DNA of 15,649 nucleotides from GN02-872 sp963518665 (GTDB lineage: Bacteria > Patescibacteriota > Gracilibacteria > BD1-5 > UBA6164), in the NCBI GenBank assembly GCA_963518665.1, contig CAUQKR010000022.1, positions 1 to 15,649 of the forward strand, in the 5' to 3' direction. The notes under the pieces were generated by a model. It had not been told where the DNA came from and did not search any database. It was given only the letters and a program-made list of their open reading frames with translations. The number at the start of each line of letters is the position of its first letter. The first letter of the stretch is position 1. The translations under genes and the position numbers were made by a program. Of this stretch, positions 8,660 to 14,920 are shown piece by piece.

Positions 8660-8687
8660 ATTATAAAAAATTTTATAAAAAAGGCAA
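8660..8687 (-). promoter_or_regulatory. dut promoter
   Basis: On the minus strand TTGCCT (8682-8687), 16 bases, TATAAT (8660-8665), with the -10 box 31 bases before the dut ATG. Confidence 0.7.
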
Positions 8688-8715
8688 AATTTTTTCATTT
8701 TAAATTTTTTAACTT

Positions 8716-8745
8716 AAAAAACTGGATTTTAAAATCCAGTTTTTT
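8716..8745 (-). terminator. obgE terminator
   Basis: A perfect 30-base palindrome built on AAAAAACTGGATTTT, with a T-run at its minus-strand end. It overlaps the last two bases of the obgE stop codon. Confidence 0.88.
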
Positions 8746-10108
8746 ATAAATTGTATCTAAGTTTATCAAGTGAGATTTCTCTTCCAGCAATCATAAGTTT
8801 TGGAGATAAAAGCTCTCAATCATTTCATTCAAAAAATGGCGAATTATCAAGCTCTTCTTCTTCAGAAATTTTTGTAAGTCTAGCCTCAATTTTTTTCATA
8901 ATTCAAACTTTATCCAAAATATCCAAAACTCTAGCCAAAGCTTCTAGATTTGAAAAATCTGTCATTCTAACAATTTGTTCTATTCTGTCTCAAGTTGCCT
9001 CAAACACATAATTTCATAAATATTTCAAAGAAGTATTTTTTGGATCAATATCTTCTTGTCTTTTATACAAGCTAATAATTTTCATCTCTTCTTTTTCGCC
9101 TTCTTCTGAAATTTCTGTATATTTTGAGTAATTATCTATGAAAAAATCTTTTAGTTCAGAAATTCATTCTCAAGTTGCTGAAGAAAAAACAAAAACTTTT
9201 TTATTTGGATATCTTTTTTTAAATTCTTCTAAAATAAAATTTTTCATTTCAGAATCAAGTAAATCAGCTTTTGATAATCAAATAATTTCTTCTTTTTCAG
9301 CCAAAACTGGAGAAAAATATTCTAACTCTTTTCTAATATTTTTATAATCTTCAAAAATTTGATCCATTTTATACAAATCAAGTAAATGAAGCAAAACTCA
9401 AGTTCTTTCAATATGTTTCAAAAAATCTATTCAAAGTCATTTTCCTTCATGAGCTCCAGGAATAAGTCCAGGAACATCTTCCAAAACCAAAGTTTTTCCT
9501 TTATGTTCTAAAACTCAAAGATTTGGAACCAAAGTTGTAAAAGGATAATCTCAGATTTTTGGTTTTACATTTGTAATATTTCAAATCAGGCTAGATTTTC
9601 AAGCTGAAGGAACTCAAATAATTCAAATGTCGGCAACAAGTTTCAATTCTAAATGTAAATCTCTTTCTTGAGCCTCATCTCAAAGTTCAGCAAAAGCTGG
9701 AGCTTGTCTAGTAGAAGAACAAAAGTGAGCATTTCAAAATCAACCTCTTCATCATTTTACAACCAAAAGTCTTGTTTTATTTTCATCCAAATCAGCCAAA
9801 ATTTCTCAAGTATTTGCATCTTTTACGATTGTTCAAACTGGAACTTTTAAAATCAAATCTTCTGCATTTGCTCCATGTAGAGTATTTGTTCAACCAGATT
9901 CTCAGTTTCTAGCTCTCAAAAATTTTTTATGTCTGTAATCAGAAAGTGTGTTATAATTTTCATCAGTTTCAAGATAAACATCTCAACCTCTTCAACCATC
10001 TCATCCCCAAGGTCAACCTTTTGGAATATATTTTTCCCTTCTCCAAGAAACAAGTCAATCTCATCATTTTCCTGAAATAACCTTTATTTTTACTTCATCT
10101 ATAAACAT
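8744..10108 (-). CDS. obgE: GTPase Obg (ribosome assembly)
   Basis: Essential GTPase that helps 50S maturation and stress control. 454 residues under code 25. The N-terminal Obg fold (about 1-160) has its glycine-rich loops: SGKGGDGLVSWRREKYIPKG then GGPWGGDGGRGGD, in which most Gly codons are TGA. The G domain shows G1 GVPSAGKSSL, G3 DVPGLIPGA and G5 SSATGEG. G4 reads LSKAD, with Ser in place of the usual Asn of NKxD. The C-terminal OCT domain follows (GDRIEQIVRMTDFSNLEALARVL), then an extra tail of about 45 residues ending KLRYNL that goes beyond the common core. The ATG is chosen because MFIDEVKI matches the family start. It has its own promoter and a terminator touching the stop. Confidence 0.97.
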
Positions 10109-10140
10109 TTATTTTTTTTATTATTTTTAAAATTTTTTAT

Positions 10141-10168
10141 ATTTTACATATTTTTTAAAAATAATCAA
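10141..10168 (-). promoter_or_regulatory. obgE promoter
   Basis: On the minus strand TTGATT (10163-10168), 16 bases, TAAAAT (10141-10146); the -10 box is 32 bases before the ATG. It lies in the 73-base gap after the M16-like gene. Confidence 0.62.
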
Positions 10169-10181
10169 ACAATTTAATTTT

Positions 10182-11072
10182 TTATTTTAAATCAAATATT
10201 TTTCTCAATTTTGAGCTTGAAAATTTTTCAAAAAATTTTTCCACTTCAGTGAAGTCTGGTTTTTGTCAATAAATCATTTTACAAATTATATTTGCTTTTT
10301 TAAAATTTTCTTTTAAATATTCTAAAAAATATTTTTTTGATTGTATAAAAAATTCTTCTTCAAAGTCTAAATTTTCACAAGTTATAAAAAAGATATTTGT
10401 ATCATAAAGCCTAAAACTATAAAAATCGTGTTCATAAAAATAAAATCATTCTTGAAAACGAATTTGATAAGAAAATAAATTTTCATAAAAATATTCTAAA
10501 AAGAAAAATAAAAAATAATCTAAATAATTTTCAAATTTTTTTACATAAACAAAGCAAGGAATTTTATCAACTTTTAAATAAAAGCTTTTTTCTTTAAAAT
10601 TAAGTTTTTTAGAAAATTTTTCTTCAAAAATAAAATTATCTTCCAAAATCTCAAAATCATCTGTTGTAAAAATAATATTTTCTTTTTTAAATTTTTTTTT
10701 GTGATAATCAAGAACTTCTTCAAAAGAAACTTTTTGATTTTTTATCAAATTTAAATCTTTTCAAAAAAGAATTTTTCAAATTTTATTTTCTATTTTTTTC
10801 TTGAAATAAGTTTCAGTTAATTCATCTTTTAAAACTTTTCTTTCAAAATTTATTTTATTTTTATCTGGAATTTTAAAAATTATTTCTTTTATTTTTTCTA
10901 TATTTTTTTCTACTGTCTCAATCAAAATATAATCATTGAAACAAGTTAAAAAATTTTTTGAAATAGTTTTAAAATAATTTTCTGGGTTTTTTGCATCTCA
11001 AATACAATGTTCCAAAAGATGTGGTAAATATTTAGAATTTTTGTAAAGTTATGTTTTTATAAAAATTTTCAT
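10182..11072 (-). pseudogene. M16-like zinc peptidase (pitrilysin fold, half-size) with ochre at codon 8
   Basis: A frame of 297 codons starts at ATG 11072 and reads MKIFIKT, then TAA (11049-11051), then continues in the same frame to TAA at 10182. After the stop it reads LYKNSKYLPHLLEHCIGDA. HLLEH (11007-11021) is the inverted zinc motif HxxEH of family M16. About 60 residues later, ERKVLKDEL can supply the third ligand, and KVSFEEVLDYHKKKF matches the M16 segment before the last strands. Length equals one M16 half (two-domain members are twice this). All five Gly codons are TGA. No start codon lies between the TAA and HLLEH, so the gene is either inactivated, uses a non-standard start, or carries a sequencing error. 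The start is only about 20 bases after the tRNA-Met terminator and has no convincing promoter, which favours decay. Confidence 0.6.
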
Positions 11073-11091
11073 AGTTTTTATTTTAACAAAA

Positions 11092-11116
11092 AACACCTTG
11101 AAAAAATCAAGATGTT
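11092..11116 (-). terminator. tRNA-Met terminator
   Basis: Stem AACACCTTGA/TCAAGATGTT (11092-11101 with 11107-11116, one G-T pair), followed on the minus strand by TTTTTTG. It is 18 bases beyond the tRNA. Confidence 0.8.
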
Positions 11117-11134
11117 TCATTTTAAAAATGCTTT

Positions 11135-11211
11135 TGGTGTCAATGAGTAGAATTGAACTACCGACCTCGGGGTTATGAATCCCGCGCTCTAACCAACTGA
11201 GCTACATTGAC
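11135..11211 (-). tRNA. tRNA-Met(CAU), probably elongator
   Basis: A 77-base cloverleaf on the minus strand: acceptor GTCAATG/CATTGAC, A73, encoded CCA, D arm GCTC AGTTGGTTA GAGC, anticodon loop TTCATAA. The paired G1-C72 end argues against an initiator, which usually has a mismatch there. The stem and variable region (CGGGATTCATAACCCCGAGGTC) resemble common bacterial elongator tRNA-Met. Ile2 cannot be excluded without modification data. It is a single-gene unit with its own promoter and terminator. Confidence 0.9.
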
Positions 11212-11234
11212 AAACTATTATTTTTTGCTTCCAA

Positions 11235-11262
11235 AATATATTTATTTTTTAGAATTTGTCAA
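11235..11262 (-). promoter_or_regulatory. tRNA-Met promoter
   Basis: On the minus strand TTGACA (11257-11262), 16 bases ending in AAATAAA, TATATT (11235-11240). Its -35 is only 6 bases from the -35 of the divergent rpsF promoter. Confidence 0.85.
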
Positions 11263-11268
11263 ATTTTT

Positions 11269-11296
11269 TTGACTTTTTTTATAAAATAAATAAAAT
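11269..11296 (+). promoter_or_regulatory. rpsF-ssb-rpsR promoter
   Basis: TTGACT (11269-11274), 16 bases ending in AAATAAA, TAAAAT (11291-11296). It is back to back with the tRNA-Met promoter, so both may share upstream A/T elements. The predicted leader is about 70 bases, much longer than those of the other protein genes. Confidence 0.72.
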
Positions 11297-11334
11297 GTCA
11301 AGGCTTTAAAAATAAAAAGCATATTTTATATCCT

Positions 11335-11353
11335 TCCAACTTTTATAGTTGGA
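11335..11353 (+). promoter_or_regulatory. hairpin in the rpsF leader, possible S6:S18 autoregulatory site
   Basis: Stem TCCAAC/GTTGGA with a 7-base loop, 19 bases before the rpsF ATG, flanked by ATA/TAT that could extend it past a bulge. Many bacteria carry an S6:S18-binding structure in this leader. I do not see its usual CCG-type bulge, so the role is only suggested by position. AGGA at about -8 is one of the few Shine-Dalgarno-like sites in the window. Confidence 0.4.
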
Positions 11354-11372
11354 TATTAACCCATAGGAAATT

Positions 11373-11660
11373 ATGAGAAAATATGAGTTAATGCTAATCT
11401 TAAATTCTTCTATTTCAGAAGAAGACAGAACAGCTTCTTTAAACGAATTAAAAAACTTACTTACTAAAAATGAAGTAAAAATCGAAAAAGAAGATATCTG
11501 GGGAGATAAAAAATTAGCATACAAAATAAACAAATCTGATAGAGGTTTTTATGTTTTATTAAGTTTAGATATGGAAGGTAAACTTATTAAAGAATTATCT
11601 AAAGCTATTAACTTAGATAGAAATATTATAAGATATATGTTTACTAACTTAGAAGACTAA
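11373..11660 (+). CDS. rpsF: 30S ribosomal protein S6
   Basis: Small-subunit protein that pairs with S18 on the 16S central domain. 95 residues, normal length, beginning MRKYELMLILNSSISEE, the conserved S6 first strand and helix. KLAYKINKSDRGFYVLL is the conserved second half (usual form LAYPIKKxxxGxYV). The start is supported by AGGA about 8 bases upstream. It is the first gene of the classic rpsF-ssb-rpsR operon. All three Gly codons are GGN, none TGA. Confidence 0.97.
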   Translation: MRKYELMLILNSSISEEDRTASLNELKNLLTKNEVKIEKEDIWGDKKLAYKINKSDRGFYVLLSLDMEGKLIKELSKAINLDRNIIRYMFTNLED

Positions 11661-11689
11661 TATTTTTAAATTTATAATAAACAAGAAGA

Positions 11690-12085
11690 ATGAGAACTAT
11701 TAACAAAGTTATCCTAATTGGTAATATAACTAGAGACCCTGTAGTTAAAACTACTGAATCAAATAAAAAAGTTGCTCTTTTCACAATTGCAACTAACAGA
11801 TACTACAAAACTACAGAAGGTGAACAAAAATCAGAAAGTGAGTTTCATAATTGTGTAGCTTGGGGAAATCTAGCTGAAAGATGTGAAAAATTCCTTAAAA
11901 AAGGGAAATTAGTTTATACTGAAGGTAGATTAAAAACTAGAGCTATCGAAAAAGAAGATGGAACAAAAACTTATAAAACTGAAATAGTTATATCAAATTT
12001 AATCTTCTTAAACAAAAAATCTGACTTTGATGCTTTAGAAGAAAATTTTGATGAATTAGACTTTGATGAAGATGATAAATTCTAA
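11690..12085 (+). CDS. ssb: single-stranded DNA-binding protein
   Basis: Protects single-stranded DNA and recruits replication and repair proteins. 131 residues. The OB fold covers about 1-110: MRTINKVILIGNITRDP, ATNRYYKTTEGE, FHNCVAWGNLAERCEKFLKKGKLVYTEGRL, YKTEIVISNLIFL. A short acidic tail ends DFDEDDKF, the counterpart of the DDDIPF tip that binds partner proteins. The linker between fold and tip is only about 10 residues, shorter than in E. coli. An AGAAG sequence lies about 6 bases before the ATG. Six of six Gly codons are GGN. It is 29 bases after rpsF. Confidence 0.97.
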   Translation: MRTINKVILIGNITRDPVVKTTESNKKVALFTIATNRYYKTTEGEQKSESEFHNCVAWGNLAERCEKFLKKGKLVYTEGRLKTRAIEKEDGTKTYKTEIVISNLIFLNKKSDFDALEENFDELDFDEDDKF

Positions 12086-12117
12086 ATTTTATTAGTTTAG
12101 TCTAAAAAGTAAATTAT

Positions 12118-12134
12118 CAAACTTTTTAAGTTTG
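12118..12134 (+). terminator. hairpin between ssb and rpsR
   Basis: Stem CAAACTT/AAGTTTG (7 bp) with a 3-base loop, followed by GTTTTAT. It may partly terminate, protect the ssb 3' end, or tune rpsR. rpsR has no obvious promoter of its own, so complete termination is unlikely. Confidence 0.4.
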
Positions 12135-12173
12135 GTTTTATATCCAAAATTTATTACTTAAAAAAATATTATT

Positions 12174-12392
12174 ATGACAAAAACAACTTGTCCTTTAGAA
12201 GGTCAAAACATTGACTACAAAAATGTTGAATTATTAAAAAAATACATTACAAAATTTGGTAAAATTGTTCCAAGATATTATTCTGGAGTTTGTTTAAAAA
12301 ATCAAAAAAAATTAGCAAGAGAAATCAAAAAAGCTAGAGTTATGGCTCTTTTACCTTTTGTTAAAAGATTTGATCCAAATTTCGAAGGTTAA
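12174..12392 (+). CDS. rpsR: 30S ribosomal protein S18
   Basis: Small-subunit protein that binds beside S6. 72 residues, normal length. IDYKNVELLKKYITKFGKI is the S18 core and VPRYYSGVCLKNQKKLAREIKKARVMALLPFV its RNA-binding C-terminal part (usual form PRRxTGxxxxxQRxLxxAIKRARxxALLPF). The N-terminus has a single Cys (TTCPLEG) in the place of the zinc-binding region of some S18 proteins. The start has no Shine-Dalgarno; an A/T-rich leader precedes it. Four of four Gly codons are GGN. Confidence 0.97.
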   Translation: MTKTTCPLEGQNIDYKNVELLKKYITKFGKIVPRYYSGVCLKNQKKLAREIKKARVMALLPFVKRFDPNFEG

Positions 12393-12399
12393 TTAATTT

Positions 12400-12431
12400 A
12401 AAAAGATTTAGAAATTTTTCTAAGTCTTTTT
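12400..12431 (+). terminator. terminator of the rpsF-ssb-rpsR operon
   Basis: Stem AAAAAGATTTAGA/TCTAAGTCTTTTT (12400-12412 with 12419-12431, one G-T pair) ending in a T-run, 8 bases after the rpsR stop. Confidence 0.82.
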
Positions 12432-12450
12432 TATTAAAAAAAATTTTTTC

Positions 12451-12478
12451 TTTACTTTTTAGATTTTTCTTATATAAT
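12451..12478 (+). promoter_or_regulatory. typA promoter
   Basis: TTTACT (12451-12456), 16 bases, TATAAT (12473-12478), 42 bases before the typA ATG. The -10 is perfect; the -35 is weaker. Confidence 0.68.
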
Positions 12479-12520
12479 TTAAACCTAATTTTTTAAAAAT
12501 TTAATTATTTAATATAATCT

Positions 12521-14323
12521 ATGTCATTTAGAAATATTGCAATTATTGCCCATGTAGACCATGGTAAAACAACTCTAGTTGATCAATTATTAAAATCTAG
12601 TGATGATTTTGATGCAAGAGTTTGAATAGAAGAAAGAGTTATGGATAGCAATGCTCAAGAAAGAGAAAGATGAATCACTATCTATGCAAAAAATACTTCT
12701 ATAAATTATAAAGGAAATAAAATAAATATTGTTGACACTCCAGGACATGCTGACTTTGGTTCTGAAGTAGAAAGAGTTTTGAGAACAGTTGATTCTGTAG
12801 TTTTGGTTGTTGATGCTTATGAAGGGCCAATGCCTCAAACAAAATTTGTACTAAAAAAATCTTTAGAACTTGGTTTAAAACCTCTTATTGTTATCAATAA
12901 AATCGATAAACCTACTTCTAGACCAGACTGGGTTGTAGAACAACTTTTTGATTTATTTCACCAACTTTGAGCTACAGATGAACAAGTAGAAAATCTTTAT
13001 GAAGTTTGTTATGCTATAGCTAGAGAAGGTATAGCTATCAGAGATCTAAATGATGAGAAAAAAGATATGACTCCTCTTTTAGATATGATTATGGAAAAAG
13101 TTCCAGAAGCTCCAAATAATAGTGATAAACCTTTTAGAATGCAAGTTGCTACTCTTGCTTATGATAACTTCCTTTGAAGACTTTGAGTAGGAAGAGTTTA
13201 TGAATGAAAAATTTCTGTAGGTAAAGAGGTGGTTATTATAGAAAACAATGGAGAAAAAAGAAAATGAAAAATTTCTGAAATCCTTACAAATCAATGATTA
13301 AAACAAGTTAAAAGTTGAGAAGCCATTGCTTGAGATATAGTTACAATTGCTTGAATTCCAGATATTTACGTAGGTGAAACTATTGCTGAAAATATGGATG
13401 TAGAAGCTATGCCACCAATTACAATCGATGAACCAACTCTAAAAATGGAATTTTTGGTAAATAATTCTCCATTTGCTTGAAGAGAAGGTAAATTTGTGAC
13501 TGGTAGACAAGTAAGAGATAGACTTGAAAAAGAACTTGAAACAAATGTTTGATTAAAAATCGATTTTGATTCTGGTGACCATTATATGGTTTCTGGTAGA
13601 TGAGAACTTCACTTATCAGTTTTGATTGAAACTATGAGAAGAGAAGGTTTTGAATTACAAGTTTGAGCTCCAGAAGTAATTATGCATGAAGAAAATTGAG
13701 TAAAAATGGAACCAATTGAAAGAGTTTCTGTTATAGTTCCAAGCTGAACAGAAGGTTCAATTATTGCTGAAATAGGTAAAAGAAAATGAGAAATGACAAA
13801 TATGTCAGATGAAAATGGAATCGTAAATCTAGAATTTAAAGTTCCAACTAGATGACTTCTAGGTTTCAAATCTTATTTTACAACTATGACAAAATGAGAA
13901 GGTTTACTTTCTAGCTCTTTTGAAGAATTTGCACCATTTAAAGGTCCTATTGAAAAAAGAGAAGTTGGTTCTATGATTTCTATGGAAAATTGAGTTGCTA
14001 TGGCTTACTCAATCTGGAACTTACAAGAAAGATGAACAATTTTCATCGAACCACAAACTCAAGTTTATGAATGAATGATTGTTTGAGAATCAAATAAAGG
14101 TCAAGATTTGACTGTAAATGTTACAAAAAACAAAAAATTAACAAATGTGAGAGCTTCTGGTACAGATGAAGCAATGAAACTAGTACCACCAAAACTTATG
14201 ACTCTTGAAGAAGCTATTGACTATATCTGAAACGATGAATATGTAGAAATAACTCCTGAAAATATTAGACTTAGAAAAAAATTCTTAACTGAAACAGAGA
14301 GAAAAAGAAACAAAATTGCTTAA
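12521..14323 (+). CDS. typA: translational GTPase TypA/BipA
   Basis: Ribosome-binding GTPase used in 50S assembly and stress response. 600 residues under code 25, close to the usual 605. GTPase motifs: AHVDHGKTTL (P-loop, near residue 9), ERERGITI (switch 1), DTPGHADF (G3), NKID (G4). Domain 2 contains RVYEGKISVGKEV. Domain 3 contains [25 protein letters not shown], and the BipA C-terminal domain contains VPTRGLLGF, GSMISMENG and YEGMIVGE. The end LRKKFLTETERKR matches the family. By hand count 25 of 50 Gly codons are TGA, including the Gly of RGITI, while the P-loop Gly is GGT. No Shine-Dalgarno is visible. It converges on the S genes and shares their terminator. Confidence 0.97.
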
Positions 14324-14330
14324 GCAAAAT

Positions 14331-14364
14331 AAAAAAAACTAGAAAAATTTTTCTAGTTTTTTTT
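14331..14364. terminator. bidirectional terminator between typA and the S genes
   Basis: A perfect 34-base palindrome built on AAAAAAAACTAGAAAAA, 7 bases after the typA stop. The TAG stop of the minus-strand half-size S gene lies inside it (14353-14355), so both convergent units end here. Confidence 0.9.
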
Positions 14365-14913
14365 GTTTATCACTTCACGATAAGCTTGTATTTTCTTTTC
14401 ATTCCAAATCACTAAATCTTTTATCACTAGTTTTTCAACTGCTCTGATAAAATTTTCCATAAACTCGAAATCTATTTCTCAGTTTTGCGTTGGAAGTACT
14501 ATTTCTGTGTTTTTTAATGCTATTTTTGTAGCTTTTGCATTATAATCAAATTTATTTTTAATATTTTTTCAAATTGTAGTTAAAAAATATAATGCAATAT
14601 ATCTATTTAAAATATTTTTTTGTAAAACACTTGTAGCTCAATGTCAATCCTTTAAATAAAAAGGTGTTTCTAAATAAACTAAATTTTGATTATTTGAATG
14701 AATCAAAATAGTTGGTTTAGCTTCTTTATTATTTAAAACATCATTTATTAAAGAATAATAATCAATTATTCAATTATTTTGAGTTGATTGTCAATAAAAA
14801 GGAAATTTTTCTCATTCTATTGATAAATCTTGAATTTTCAAAGGATCAATTTCCTTTATTCAAGTTTGCCAATCTAAAACTTCTTTAAGTTTAAAATTTT
14901 TATTTTTTAGCAT
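14353..14913 (-). CDS. half-size restriction-modification specificity (S) subunit, single target-recognition domain
   Basis: 186 residues; all eight Gly codons are TGA, so it cannot be read in the standard code. It has the order of one S-subunit half: an N-terminal TRD (FKLKEVLDWQTGIKE, then FPFYGQSTQNNGIIDY, then TILIHSNNQNLVYLETPFYLKDGHGATSV), ending in the IVLPTQNGEIDFEFMENF segment, and a helical conserved region (IRAVEKLVIKDLVIW). Full S subunits of type I and BcgI-like systems have two such halves and recognise a split DNA site; single halves can act as dimers. Its C-terminus is nearly identical to that of the gene 7 bases upstream. No methylase or nuclease subunit is in the window; these may lie beyond 15649. 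Confidence 0.8.
14367..14468 (-). repeat. paralogous C-terminal coding repeat, copy A
   Basis: Encodes the end of the half-size S gene. It aligns without gaps to 14941-15042 (offset 574) with mostly synonymous differences and an uninterrupted identity of about 33 bases, long enough for homologous recombination. Confidence 0.85.
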
Positions 14914-14920
14914 TTTTATT

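Noticed and set aside
10446..10748. A separate 100-residue gene
   Set aside because: It is the middle of the M16-like frame, cut at TGA by standard-code translation.
12590..13869. Minus-strand frames within typA
   Set aside because: Antisense to a full-length conserved GTPase; Ser/Ile/Phe-rich products typical of AT-rich shadows.
12521..14323. Mycoplasma-type code 4 (UGA = Trp)
   Set aside because: UGA aligns with invariant Gly in GGQ, RGITI and GDSAGGS, while Trp positions use TGG.
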